From Bradyrhizobium diazoefficiens USDA 110 (GTDB lineage Bacteria > Pseudomonadota > Alphaproteobacteria > Rhizobiales > Xanthobacteraceae): a DNA stretch of 64,000 bases. The translations under genes were made by a program, and so were the position numbers. Within the stretch, counting starts at the first letter, position 1; every line of letters starts with the position of its first letter. Below the pieces are notes generated by a model. It saw only the letters and a list, made by a program, of their open reading frames with translations. It made no database searches and was not told the origin of the DNA. Positions 44,731 to 55,832 of this stretch are shown here, one piece after another. Location of the stretch: the NCBI RefSeq assembly GCF_000011365.1, contig NC_004463.1:9038001-9102000 (forward strand), given 5' to 3'.

Positions 44731-46413
44731 GTGGTGAAGCAGCGCTTGCGCCTGGCCTCGGTCTCGCCCGCGTTGCTCGACATCTATGCCGAGGACGGCA
44801 TGTCGCTTGAGCAGTTGATGGCCTTCACCGTCACCGCGGATCATGGACGCCAGGAACAGGTCTGGCAGGCCATCTCCGGCTCCTGGCAGAAGGAGCCCTA
44901 TCAGATCCGCCGCATGCTGACGGAGAAGACGGCGCGCGCCTCCGACCGGAGGGCCGTGTTTGTCGGCCTCGACGCCTACGAGGCGGCTGGCGGTGTGGTG
45001 CTGCGCGACCTGTTCCAGTCCGACGACGGCGGTTGGCTCGAGGACGTCGCTCTGCTCGACCGCCTGGTCGCCGAGAAGTTGAAGGCGGAGGCAGAAACGA
45101 TCGCTGCCGAAGGTTGGAAGTGGATCGAGGTCGCGATCGACTTCCCCTACGGCCACACGCGTGGCTTGCGCGAGCTGGACAGCGTATCCGCCGGTCTCAC
45201 CGCCGAAGAGCAGGCGACCATCGAGGCGCTCAAGGCCGAATTTGCCAGGCTGGAAGCCGAGCATGACGGCGCGGATGAGCTGCCCGACGAGGTTGACCAG
45301 CGACTTGGCGAAATCGAGACGGCTCTCGCCGTCTTTGACGATCGACCCATCAACTATCAGCTTGCCGACATCGCCCGCGCGGGTGTGTTCGTCGGCATCG
45401 ACGCCGAAGGCACGCTCTTGGTTGATCGCGGTTACGTCCGCCCTGAGGACGAGCTACCCGTGGCCGAGCCAGAGCAGGGCAGCGATGGCGAACCCGCTGC
45501 CGCGACCTTCGACGGCGCCGAACCATCAGCGCCGGGAATCCAGCGCGCCGTCATCACCATCGGCGGGCAGCTCGCGGAGGCAGAGGATGAGGATGATGAT
45601 GCGGTGAAGCCGCTCCCCGATCGCCTGCTGACCGAGCTCACGGCGGAGCGGACTTTGGCGCTGCGCGACAGGCTGGCGATCACGCCTTCGGTCGCCTTCC
45701 AGGCGGTGCTGCACAAATTCTGCCTCGACGTCTTCTCCCGCTATTCCTCCTACGGGACGGCGATGGAGGTCTCGGTGCGCAGCGTCAGCTTCCCGGTGCA
45801 AGCGCAAGGGCTGAAGGACACGCCAGCGGCCAAGGCGATCGACGCGCGCCACAAGACGTGGGAGGAGCGCCTGCCCAAGGAGAAGACCGAACTCTGGGAT
45901 TGGCTGACCGGCCTCACCGGCGACGAGCAGGCGGCGCTCTTCGCGCACTGCGCCTCATTCGGCATCAACGCGCTCTACGAGAAGGGCGACCGCTACGGCG
46001 GCGGCATCACGCCGCACACCGTCGAGCACCGGATCACTGAGGCCGATCGCATCGCCCGGGCCGTCGACCTCGACATGGTGGAGTCCGGTTGGCGCCCGAC
46101 CGTCGAGAACTATCTCGGCCGCGTCCCGAAGCTCCGCATCCTGGAAGCGGTGCGGGAGGGGGCCGGCGAGCGGGCCGCGCAGCTCATCGATCATCTGAAG
46201 AAGGGCGACATGGCCAAGGAGGCCGAGCGCCTCCTCGCCGAGGCCGGCTGGCTGCCCGAGCCCCTGCGGATGCCCGACGCCCAATTGGCGGCGGCTGTCG
46301 ATGCTGCGGAGCCCGAGGGCGATGGCGAGGCGCTGCCGGAATTCCTCGCCGGCGACGACGAGGAAACTCCGGCCGATGAAGCAGACGAGTCGCGCATGAT
46401 CGCGGCCGAATAG
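44725..46413 (+). pseudogene. ParB-like ICE partition protein, N-terminally truncated
   Basis: The frame contains VVKQRLRLASVSPALLDIYA, EDGMSLEQLMAFTVTADHGR and the long acidic C-terminal region of the roughly 700-residue ParB-like proteins of alphaproteobacterial ICEs. The N-terminal ParB nuclease/CTP-binding domain is absent. The frame enters antisense ABC-transporter sequence upstream of about 44725. A fused product from an alternative start at 44677 is possible but would lack CTP binding. Confidence 0.8.
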
Positions 46414-46511
46414 CTCGAGCACGCGGGGCGGCTTCGGCCGTCCCGCGTCTTTTCACTGCCATTCACACCAAAGCCTGGCGCGAGCCGGGCTTTTGCATTC
46501 TGGAGGCTATC

Positions 46512-46925
46512 GTGCCCTTCTTCACCATCGAGACGACCTATCATTTGCCGATCTATCGGCAGCGAACCTACGAAGCCGAAACGCTCGACCAAGCCTGCGA
46601 TCTTGCGATCGCCGACGAGGGCTGGGACGACAACAGGTCGGACGTTGAAACGTCTGGCGATACCTATGTTACCGGTGCCTGGGAAGGCCGCGACGCTGCC
46701 TATAGCGGCCCACGCCTGGCGTTTCCCTCACGTTTCGGCGAGCAGGTCCAGCGCAAGGCCGGCCATTTCGAGTTGCTGCTCGGTCTGCTCAAAATACTCA
46801 TCCACGTTCCGGAGGAAGGCTCAATGGATGTCGAGCTTTGGCGCCGGCGGGCAGACGCCGCCATCGCGAAGGCCGAGGCCATTCTCGCGGGCGAAAATGA
46901 TCCGATCGAAGGAGCTGCGTCGTGA
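46512..46925 (+). CDS. ICE-associated conserved hypothetical protein
   Basis: The 137-residue protein MPFFTIETTYHLPIYRQRTY continues EAETLDQACDLAIADEGWDD and ends in an acidic helix. It lies in its usual place between the ParB-like gene and the strawberry-notch helicase of ICEs. It is intact. The function is unknown. Confidence 0.65.
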   Translation: MPFFTIETTYHLPIYRQRTYEAETLDQACDLAIADEGWDDNRSDVETSGDTYVTGAWEGRDAAYSGPRLAFPSRFGEQVQRKAGHFELLLGLLKILIHVPEEGSMDVELWRRRADAAIAKAEAILAGENDPIEGAAS

Positions 46926-47005
46926 CGAAATACGCCGTCACCGTCGTCGAAGGCGATGCGAGCTACCTCGCGGAAGCGGGCGCCGCTGACGAAGGCCAGG
47001 CGTAG
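46922..47005 (+). CDS. Short ORF, 27 aa, low support
   Basis: The GTG at 46922 overlaps the previous stop (GTGA): TKYAVTVVEGDASYLAEAGA, ADEGQA. It may be the truncated start of a longer ICE gene. The following 46,990-47,197 holds no clear gene. Confidence 0.25.
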   Translation: MTKYAVTVVEGDASYLAEAGAADEGQA

Positions 47006-47197
47006 CCGTCCTGGCAGTTCGGATACTGACGAACGCTTTGTACACGGCGCGCCGCCAACCCGGTGGGGCGCCGTTTCTCATGTCGGGCACCGCCTTGATG
47101 CTGAGAGGGAGAGGACGGCCGGGACGGGTTTGAGCCGGCGCGGTCAGAGAGAGCGCCGATCGGCTCGCCCATTCCCGCTCTCCTGAAGGCTTCCTCC

Positions 47198-50100
47198 ATG
47201 AATGACCATTCCCCGATCGCGGCCGACCCGGCCGCTCCGATCTCGCCTGTTCGCGCTCCCGAGGGCGCCAGTATCATCATCGCTGCCGCGAGTCATCTCC
47301 TTCCGCATCTCGAGCGTGGCCGACGCATCGACGCCGCGCTTCTCCGCGCCGCAATGGAAGTGGCCTCCGGCGCATCCGATGCGACGGGCGCCTGGGACTG
47401 GAAGATGGCCTATGACACTTGTGAGGTCGCCACCGTCCTGTTCTTACGCAAATACGGAAAGGCGCTCTTCCGCAAAGCTGATTCTGCGGCTTCACGACTT
47501 TCCGCTTTGGAAAAGATCGCAAGGCTTCTGCCGACCCACACGCGCCGCTCTGCCGAGAGCGAAATCTTCCAGCAATTCTCGACCCCGATTCCGCTCGGCC
47601 TGGCTGCGCTGACTGCGGCCGCCATTACTGCGGCGGATCGCGTGCTGGAGCCGTCCGCCGGCACCGGGCTGCTCGCCATCCTCGCCGAGATTGCCGGCAG
47701 CGGGCTTGTGCTGAACGAACTGGCCAAGACCCGGGCCGTGTTACTTTCTTCTCTCTTTCCGGCCGTTTCCGTCACGCGCTTCGACGCGGCCCAAATCGAC
47801 GACCACCTCGATCCCACGGTGGTCCCGAGTTTCGTGCTGATGAACCCGCCGTTCTCGGCGATGGCAAACGTTTCGGGCCGGATGGCCGACACCGCGTACC
47901 GTCACATCGCCTCGGCCCTGGCGCGTCTCGCCGATGGCGGCCGGCTGGTCACGATATCAGGCGCAAACGTCTCACCCGAAGCCTCAGCCTGGCATGACGC
48001 CTTCGCCCGACTGCAGGAACGCGGCCGCGTGGTGTTCACTGCGGCGATCGCCGGCGCGGTCTATGCCAAGCACGGCACCACGATCGAGACGCGTCTCACC
48101 GTCATCGACAAAGTGCCTGCCGCGGATCCGAGCGCGTTCCCGGCGTCGCCGGGAATGGCGCCCGACGTTGCGACACTGCTCCGCTGGATCGGCGAACACG
48201 TTCCACCTCGTCTGAGCGTCGCATCGACCGGTGTGCTTCCCGTGTCAGCCTCGCCGGCGCGTCGCACCGTGCGCGGCTATCTCGCGAGCGCCGCTGCACA
48301 GCCGGTTAAGGCGTCGGTCGCCGATCCCGAAGCCGTCGACCTCGCTTATGAGGCGACAGATTGGGCGCCGCCCGAGGGCGCGCGCCTCAGCGACGCCATC
48401 TACGAAGAATACCGGCTCCAATCGATCCGGATCCACGGTGCGCAGGCGCATCCGACCAAGCTGGTGCAGTCGGCCGCGATGGCCTCGGTCGCGCCGCCGA
48501 AGCCGAGCTATCGGCCACGGCTGCCGGCAAACCTCGTCAGCGATGGCATTCTGTCCGACGCCCAGCTTGAGACGGTCATCTATGCTGGCGAGGCGCATGG
48601 TAACTATCTCGCTGGCGCCTGGACGGTAGACGAGACCTTCGACCTCGTCGCGGCCGCCCGCGACGACGCACCGAACGCCGTCCGCTTCCGTCGCGGCTTC
48701 ATGCTCGGTGACGGGACCGGCGCCGGCAAGGGTCGCCAGTCCGCCGGCATCATTCTCGACAACTGGCTCCAGGGCCGGTGCAAGGCGGTCTGGATCTCTA
48801 AGTCCGACAAGCTGCTCGAGGACGCGCAGCGCGACTGGTCGGCGCTCGGCATGGAGCGTCTGTTGGTCACGCCGCTCTCGCGCTTCCCTCAAGGGTACGA
48901 CATCCGGTTGGCCGAGGGCGTCCTATTTTTAACCTACGCTGCGGTCCGACGACCGCGGCGAGAAGCTTTCGCGCGTCCGGCAGATTGTTCAATGGTTGGG
49001 CTCCGACTTCGACGGCGTCATCATTTTCGACGAGAGCCATGCCATGCAGAATGCCGGTGGCGGCAAGGGCGAGCGGGGCGATGTCGCGCCCTCGCAGCAG
49101 GGGCGTGCAGGCTTGCGTCTTCAGCATGCGCTGCCCAATGCCCGCGTCGTCTATGTCTCGGCGACCGGCGCCACCACCGTCCACAATCTCGCCTACGCCC
49201 AGCGCCTCGGGCTGTGGGGCGGCGAGGATTTTCCGTTCGCCACCCGCGCCGAGTTCGTCGAGGCGATCGAGGAGGGCGGGGTCGCTGCGATGGAGGTGCT
49301 CTCTCGCGATCTTCGTTCGCTCGGTCTCTACACCGCCCGCTCGCTTTCCTACGACGGCGTCGAGTATGAACTGGTCGAGCACCAGCTCTCCGACGAGCAG
49401 CGCCGGATCTATGATGCCTACGCCGCTGCCTTCAGCGTCATCCACAATCACCTCGACGCGGCAATGGAGGCCGCCAACATTACCGGTGAGAACGGCACGC
49501 TCAACCGCCAGGCGAAGTCGGCCGCGCGCTCGGCCTTCGAATCGGCCAAGCAGCGATTCTTCGGTCATCTGCTCACCAGCATGAAGACGCCGACCCTGGT
49601 CCGCTCCATCGAGCGGGACTTGGCCGAGGGCCATGCCGCGGTGATCCAGATCGTATCGACCGGCGAGGCGCTGATGGAGCGTCGGCTCGCCGAGATTCCA
49701 CCTGAGGAATGGAACGACGTGCGCGTGGACATCACGCCCCGCGAATACGTGCTGGATTACCTCGCCCATTCCTTCCCGGTGCAGGCCTATGAGCCCTTCA
49801 CCGACACCGAGGGCAATCTCTCGTCGCGGCCCGTCTTCCGCGACGGCCAGCCGGTCGAGAGCCGCGAGGCCGTCGCCCGCCGCAATGAGCTGATCGAGCG
49901 GCTCGCGTCGCTTCCGCCTGTTCCCGGCGCGCTCGACCAGATCGTGCAGCGCTTCGGCACGGACCTCGTGGCGGAAGTGACCGGCCGTTCGCGGCGCGTG
50001 GTGCGCAGATGTGACCGCCTTACCGTCGAGAACCGTGCAGCTTCCGCCAATCTCGCAGAGACCGCCGCCTTCATGGATGACCTGAAGCGCGTGCGTGTCT

Positions 50101-51524
50101 TCTCGGAGGCTGGCGGCACAGGCCGCAGCTACCATGCCGAACTCTCGGCGCGGAATCGCCGGCTTCGGGTCCATTATTTGCTCGAGCCGGGCTGGAAGGC
50201 CGATGCCGCGATCCAGGGTCTCGGCCGAACGAACCGCACCAACCAGGCGCAGCCGCCTCTATTCCGCCCCATTGCGACCGACGTGAAGGCGGAAAAGCGC
50301 TTCCTCTCGACCATCGCGCGCCGGCTCGACACGCTGGGTGCCATCACGCGCGGCCAGCGCCAGACCGGCGGCCAAGGCCTGTTTCGGCCTGAGGACAATC
50401 TCGAGAGCCACTACGCCCGCGATGCGCTGCGCCAGCTCTACCTGCTGCTCGTGCGCGGCAAGGTCGAAGGCTGCTCGCTCGAGATGTTCGAGGACGCCAC
50501 GGGCCTGAAGCTCGTCGACGAAAACGGCATCAAGGACGAGCTACCGCCGATCACGACGTTCCTGAACCGGCTGCTCGCGCTCACGATAGGCCTGCAAGCT
50601 TTGCTGTTCACGGCCTTCGAGCAATTGCTGAACGCCAAGGTCGAAGGCGCCATTGCTAGCGGCGTCTACGACATTGGCCTGGAGACGCTACAGGCCGACA
50701 GCTTCGTCGTCACCGGTCGGCATCCGATCTACACGCACCCTGCGACCGGCGCGGAAACCCGGCTGCTCACGATCACCGAACGCCGGCGCAACCGTCCCAT
50801 GACGCTGGATCAAGCGCTCGATTATCTCGCCGATGCTCGGGCGGTGCTGCTGGTCAACGAGCGCTCGGGTCGCGCCGCGGTGCAGATTCCGGCGCCGAGC
50901 TTCATGCTCGATGACGGCGAGATCGAAAGTCGGGTGCGGCTGATTCGTCCGATGGAGCACCATCATGCTTCGATGAAGATGATGGACGAGAGCCACTGGC
51001 AGCCTACGGATCGCGAGACATTCGCCGCGGCATGGAACGGCGAAGTCGTCGACGTTCCCGAGTTCGCTGAGAGCACGCTCCACATCGTCGCAGGTCTGCT
51101 GCTGCCGATCTGGAAGCGGTTGCCGAACGAGTCGACGCGCGTCTATCGGCTCCAGACCGATGCTGGCGAGCGCATCATCGGTCGCAGGGTCTCGCCAGCT
51201 TGGGCCGCGAGCGCTTGCATGACCGCGACCTGCAGCTTGACCCCGAACGAAGCCTTCTCGGCGCTGATGGAGGGGCGCACCGTCCTTGAGCTCGCCGAGG
51301 ATCTGCAGCTCCGTCGTGTCCGCGTGATGGGCGCCCATCGCTTCGAACTGTCCGGCTTTACAGATGTGATGCGTGACCGGTTGCGCGCATACGGCCTCTT
51401 CAGCGAAATCATCTCGTGGAAGCTGCGCATGTTCGTGCCATCAGATGCGACCGGCGCCGCCGTGTTGGCAAAGGTGCTCGACCACTATCCGATCGTGCGC
51501 ATCGGCGAGCGGGAGGCCGCCTGA
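47198..51524 (+). pseudogene. Strawberry-notch-like helicase with methyltransferase domain, frameshifted
   Basis: The N-terminal 330 residues have a SAM-dependent methyltransferase fold: motif I EPSAGTG at residues 151-157 and the N6-adenine motif NPPF at 216-219. The SF2 helicase part follows (Walker A-like GDGTGAGKGR at 504-513; IIFDESHAMQN). The frame breaks at about 48940 after DIRLAEGVLFLTYA and continues as QIVQWLGSDFDGVIIFDESH in another frame to 51524. The intact protein would have about 1440 residues. It is a hallmark ICE maintenance gene; the role is probably DNA modification and remodelling. The ATG at 51524 of the next gene overlaps its stop. Confidence 0.88.
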
Positions 51525-52591
51525 TGGCCCGCGACAACGCCTCCGAACTGGCCCGCCGTCTTGCGCGTGACGCCGAGGCCGTGTGCCGCCATTACCTGTC
51601 CAACGGGCGGCGCCAGGGCCGATATTGGACGGTGGGCGACGTCCGCAATACGCCCGGCCGGTCGATGTTCGTCCGGCTCAGCGGACCGGAATCCGGACCC
51701 GGCGCCGCTGGGCATTGGCGAGATGCTGCCTCGGCCGAGCATGGCGATCTCCTCGACGTGATCCGCGAGAGCTGCTGTTTCACGAACTTTCGCGACGTCG
51801 CCAATGAGGCACGACGCTTTCTGAGCCTGCCGCGTCCAGAACCGGAGCCTGCGCCAAATCGCCTCCGGTCGAGAACGTCGCCCGCGCCCCTCGGATCGCC
51901 AGAGGCGGCGCGGCGGCTCTTCGGCGTGTCTCAGTCGATCGCAGGCACACTCGTAGAAGCGTATCTCCGCAATCGCGGCATTACGGCTTTGCACGAAACC
52001 GGAAGTCTGCGCTTTCACCCACGTTGCTACTACAGGCCCGACGACCACAGCGCGACCGAGACCTGGCCGGCGATGATCGCCGCCGTCACCGATCTCCGCG
52101 GCCACCTGACCGGCGCGCATCGCACCTGGCTTGACCCCGGAGGCTTCAGCGAGACGACGCTCGGCAAGGCGCTGATCGACACGCCGAAACGGGCGATGGG
52201 CGACCTGCTTGGTCACGCCGTTCGATTTGGCCTAGCGGGTGAGGTCATGGCGGCCGGCGAGGGCATCGAGACGATGCTGTCGCTCCGCAGCGTGCTGCCG
52301 ACCATGCCGATGGTCGCGGCCCTATCGGCGGCGCATCTCTCAGCCATCCTTCTCCCGGACACGCTCCGCCGGCTCTACATCGCCCGCGATGACGATCCTG
52401 CCGGTGACGGCGCCATGGCGACCTTGATCGATCGGGCGCAGGAGGCCGGGATCGAGGCGATCGTGATCTCGCCACGGCTTGGCGACTTCAACGAGGATCT
52501 TCGTCTGCTCGGATTTGACGCCCTTCGGGCCGCGAGCCGCGTGCAGATCGCGGCGCAGGACGTCGCGCGCTTTATCGAGCTGGCGGCATAG
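51524..52591 (+). CDS. Toprim-domain protein (DNA primase-like)
   Basis: The ATG at 51524 gives 355 residues. The N-terminal part contains GRYWTVGDVRNTPGRSMFVR and GHWRDAASAEHGDLLDVIRE. The toprim domain carries EVMAAGEGIETMLSLRSVLP (Glu) and LYIARDDDPAGDGAM (DxD). It is the toprim protein next to strawberry-notch helicases in rhizobial ICEs, presumably for element replication. It is intact and translationally coupled to the broken helicase. Confidence 0.85.
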   Translation: MARDNASELARRLARDAEAVCRHYLSNGRRQGRYWTVGDVRNTPGRSMFVRLSGPESGPGAAGHWRDAASAEHGDLLDVIRESCCFTNFRDVANEARRFLSLPRPEPEPAPNRLRSRTSPAPLGSPEAARRLFGVSQSIAGTLVEAYLRNRGITALHETGSLRFHPRCYYRPDDHSATETWPAMIAAVTDLRGHLTGAHRTWLDPGGFSETTLGKALIDTPKRAMGDLLGHAVRFGLAGEVMAAGEGIETMLSLRSVLPTMPMVAALSAAHLSAILLPDTLRRLYIARDDDPAGDGAMATLIDRAQEAGIEAIVISPRLGDFNEDLRLLGFDALRAASRVQIAAQDVARFIELAA

Positions 52592-52952
52592 CCGGAACGG
52601 GGATGAGGTGCGACGCAGCCGCTTCGTTATCGCGAGGCCGGTGGTCCTGCTTCCCCTCGGCGCCGGAGAGGACCGCCCCACGGCCTTCCGAGAGGGCGAT
52701 CGGGCGGCAAGCGGCCCGGACCGGCAACCTCGTGGACCGACTATTTTCCGTCGGCGGCAGAGCCGCCTTTACATCGCGAGGCAAAATAGTCGGCCCCCTT
52801 CGTTCCTCCGCTAACGCTCCGGCCCTCCGCTGCGCTGCGGGTGCAAGTCCGTTCCGCCCGCCGCTTTCGTCGCCATGAAGATCCTATGAGTGGCGACGGC
52901 GGTCCGTTTCGATACGATCGGCATTGCCAATCGTCGAAAAGGGAGCGATCAG
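52592..52952. other. Non-coding spacer with a nested inverted-repeat structure
   Basis: CCGACTATTTT (52737-52747) pairs perfectly with AAAATAGTCGG (52783-52793), and between them GGCGGC and GCCGCC form an inner stem. A C/T-rich stretch with CTCCGCT motifs follows, ending GGGTGCAAGTCCG; a similar stretch recurs near 54295-54335. It could be a structured RNA, a protein-binding site or an origin. No coding frame is convincing. Confidence 0.5.
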
Positions 52953-53855
52953 ATGAAATTAAATGGAGATGCTAACAAGACGACGAACAAAGTACTGAAC
53001 GCAATCTTCGTCTCTGTCGAATTGAGCCGGAAGACTTGGCTCGTCACATCGCTGGTGCCGGGAACGGGGGAGAAGCTGTCACGTCACACAGTGATGGGTG
53101 GTGACATTGCGGGGCTTTTGGAACGTCTCGCCCGACTGAAGCAGAAGGCATTGGACAGAACCGACCAATCCTATCCCATCATCGTCATTCAAGAAGCTGG
53201 ACTCGACGGCTTTTGGGTCCATCGGGTTCTGCAGGCCCAAGGGCACGAGAGCCATATTGTTGACGCCGCCTCGATCGCAGTTTCGCGGCGTCGTCGCCGG
53301 ATCAAGACAGACCGGCTGGATGGAGAGACCCTCATCCGAGCCTTGCTGGCCTTTGAGCGAGGCGAGCCGCGTGTTTGCTCGATGCTGCGTGTGCCCTCGC
53401 CCGACGACGAGGACCGTCGCCGCATAACACGCGAACGCATGGTGCTGATGCAGGAGCGAATCCAGCATAGCAACCGAATCAAGGGCCTTCTCTTCTCGCA
53501 GGGCGTCACCGATTACGATCCACTCCGGCGTGGTCGGCGCGAGCGGTTCGAGGCTGTGCGAACCGGTGATGGACGAGATCTCCCGCAGCATATGAAGCGC
53601 CAGTTCGACCGGGATCAAGGAATCGGAAAGTCCGGAAACACGCGCCTGCGCTCCACACTGCTGGAGATGGCTTGGCTTTGGTTGCGTCATCAGCCCGGCT
53701 CGGCGCTCAGCCGATGGTTCAACGAGCGTGTCGCCCAGAATGGCGGCCGCTTCAAGAAAGTCATGATCACGGCATTGGCGCGCAAGCTCATCGTGGCTCT
53801 GTGGAAATACGTTAGCGCCGGAGTTGTGATCGAAGGCGCCATCGTTCGGCCATGA
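52953..53855 (+). pseudogene. IS110-family transposase with an internal deletion
   Basis: The ATG at 52953, after AAAAGGGAGCG, gives MKLNGDANKTTNKVLNAIFV, EAGLDGFWVHRVLQAQGHES and IKTDRLDGETLIRALLAFER, the DEDD-type N-terminus of IS110. After DYDPLRRGRRERFEAV the frame jumps to the C-terminal block (QGIGKSGNTRLRSTLLEMAW, LWLRHQPGSALSRWFNERVA). About 100 central residues of the transposase_20 region are missing. It was inserted into the ICE spacer region. Confidence 0.75.
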
Positions 53856-53860
53856 CAACA

Positions 53861-54404
53861 TCGCTTCCCAGTTCGGTCCGGGCCTAATCAGCTCGCCCGG
53901 AACCAGGGTGGACGACCGGATCGCGGCTTGGCTCGCACGCCGTCACGAAGAATGGTCTCGTCCTCTTGAGCCTTTGCCGCCGTAGGCGGGATTTTGGTGC
54001 GGCCGCATGCGCGGCGACCGGATGTGAGGTTGATACGTGCATTGGCGCGGATCAGCAGATCGGCTCAGACCTTGGGTTCGAGAGCGGGAAGCAGGCCGGT
54101 AAGGGGCAGCGCCGACGATATCGAGGTGCGCCCAATGCCAGCGTCGTTCTCGGCAGACTTGCCGACGAAGCCACCGTGCGGCCTCTCTCTTGGCTGGTCT
54201 GGCGCTGTCCGGCCTATGCCAGCAACGGCTTCGCCGACCTTCTTCCCCGGCGTGTGCCACGCCTTCCTCGCGAGACAAGAAGCTCGGCTATCGCCGTCCT
54301 CCGCTGTGCTGCGGCCCTCCGGGTGCAAGCCGGCCGTCCATCGCCTCTCGACCGCCATCGAGACCGCATCGGGTGGCTTCGAGGAACAGTCAGGAGAAAC
54401 GAAA
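53861..54404. other. IS110 flank and ICE spacer, no gene
   Basis: The first part reads as the 3' flank of the IS110 copy. From about 54000 the sequence is GC-rich with no coding support on either strand. The 54295-54335 stretch resembles 52800-52860 and probably belongs to the same spacer that the IS110 split. Confidence 0.4.
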
Positions 54405-54485
54405 ATGGCTCAGATCGGTACGTTCAATCACGGCGAAGATGGCTCCTACACCGGCACCAAGCGTCCGATTTGTACTCCACAATAA
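54405..54485 (+). pseudogene. DUF736 gene, 5' fragment
   Basis: MAQIGTFNHGEDGSYTGTKR starts exactly as DUF736 proteins do, with AGGAGAAACGAAA upstream. The frame then leaves the family after GTK and stops at 54485. The complete protein has about 100 residues. The break at about 54465 joins unrelated sequence. A second DUF736 fragment lies at 62207. Confidence 0.6.
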
Positions 54486-54578
54486 TCTCGAGTTCACCAC
54501 CGCTCATTCTTGCCTTGACCAAACAACTCTCATGTGAGGCCGCGATGGGCGCGGTCGATCCGACCAGGGAAAGCCGCA

Positions 54579-55508
54579 ATGACCACCGACCACGACGACG
54601 ATCTCGAGCCGCACCAAAGCTCATCCCCAACCGACCAAGTGCTCCAGGAACTCCAGCTCTTTGGCTACCGTCCCTTCCACGATGAGCCCGATCCCCGGCG
54701 GCTCCCTGAAGCGCGAGTCCTCGCCGGCAGCATCGTCGACATCTTCGATGCCCTCGTGGTGGAGCTGTCCGATACCCGTCTTGAGCCCGACCTCGAGGAC
54801 CTGCTCTGGTCGACGGTGAACGTCTTCCACCGCGCCAGCGACAGGATCGAACGAGAGCTCGACGGCAATGAACTGGCCCAGCAGCGCTCCCAGCGCGAAC
54901 AGGACGGCAGCGAGGTGAAATCCGTCGAATTGGAGCGCCTGACGGCGGAAGGTCAAACACTGATCGAGCGACGCAACGCCTTCGAGCTGATGCGCGACCA
55001 GGCCGCCGACGAGTTCGAACGCCACACCCATTCCGTCTGGCGGCCGCGCAACGGGTCGAGGGTCAACCACCGCAATCTGACCTCCGCGATGATCGACAGC
55101 CGCGACTTCCTGGTCGCGAAGAAGCGCGCCGACAATCAGGTGCTCATGCCGCCCGGACCGAAAGTCGCGCTGACCGGTGGTCTCGACTTCAACGATCACC
55201 GGTTGATCTGGGCCAAGCTGGACCAGGTGCACGCCAAGCATGCGGACATGGTGTTGCTGCACGGCGGATCCCCCAAGGGCGCCGAGTTGATCGCCGCCAA
55301 GTGGGCCGGCAATCGCAAGGTTCCGCAGATCGCCTTCAAGCCCGACTGGACGAAGCATGCCAAGGCCGCGCCGTTCAAGCGCAACGATGCGATGCTGGAG
55401 ACGCTACCCATCGGCGTGATTCACTTCCCCGGTACCGGTATCCAGGACAATCTGGCCGACAAGGCGAAGAAGCTCGGCATCCCGGTCTGGAGGTTTGGCG
55501 GCGCGTAA
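54579..55508 (+). CDS. DUF2493-domain protein
   Basis: The ATG at 54579 (MTTDHDDDLEPHQSSSPTDQ) gives 309 residues. The C-terminal DUF2493 part has KVALTGGLDFNDHRLIWAKL, MVLLHGGSPKGAELIAAKWA and IAFKPDWTKHAKAAPFKRND, a Rossmann-like SLOG-type fold. It is a standard ICE/plasmid gene near toprim and DUF736 genes, possibly nucleotide-sensing. It is intact. Confidence 0.8.
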   Translation: MTTDHDDDLEPHQSSSPTDQVLQELQLFGYRPFHDEPDPRRLPEARVLAGSIVDIFDALVVELSDTRLEPDLEDLLWSTVNVFHRASDRIERELDGNELAQQRSQREQDGSEVKSVELERLTAEGQTLIERRNAFELMRDQAADEFERHTHSVWRPRNGSRVNHRNLTSAMIDSRDFLVAKKRADNQVLMPPGPKVALTGGLDFNDHRLIWAKLDQVHAKHADMVLLHGGSPKGAELIAAKWAGNRKVPQIAFKPDWTKHAKAAPFKRNDAMLETLPIGVIHFPGTGIQDNLADKAKKLGIPVWRFGGA

Positions 55509-55535
55509 GCGCTGCCGCAAACACTAACGGCTAGA
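55509..55535. other. Short spacer between convergent genes
   Basis: Nothing is seen except the gene ends. A GC-rich palindrome (GCTGCGGC and GCCGCAGC with a 12-base loop) lies just to the right, near 55576-55603, inside the remnant frame described next. Confidence 0.3.
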
Positions 55536-55825
55536 AGCCTGCGGCTCGCTCAATGCGGCTGATTGTGCGATTTGAGCTGCGGCCCCGACGCGTCGGCCGC
55601 AGCCTTGCACCGGGTTTGCTCGGATCTTCGTTCAGATCACAATTTCGAGCAAGGCCCCCACTCTCGTCCCCGCGCGCGGCCTTGATCACCTCTCCGACGT
55701 CGAGGGCGGTGTTGGTAATTGTCCATCCTTGCAGAGCGGAGGTCTGCCGTACCTCCTCATCGCTCGCGGCGAGGATTTCCTCGCTCAGCGCTCCGAGCAG
55801 GCGGGCCAGATCGAGACTGGGGTGC
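55536..55825 (-). pseudogene. Partner gene of the sigma-like factor, start lost
   Basis: The frame reads LDLARLLGALSEEILAASDE, EVRQTSALQGWTITNTALDV and GEVIKAARGDESG, a plausible small helical protein. The only near start (GTG ACA CGC) is followed at once by an in-frame TAG. It follows the sigma-like gene directly, so it was probably its operon partner. The C-terminal part is basic. Confidence 0.4.
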
Positions 55826-55832
55826 TAGCGTG

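Noticed and set aside
48867..50174. 435-codon ORF antisense to the strawberry-notch gene
   Set aside because: An antisense shadow; the helicase motifs are on the plus strand.
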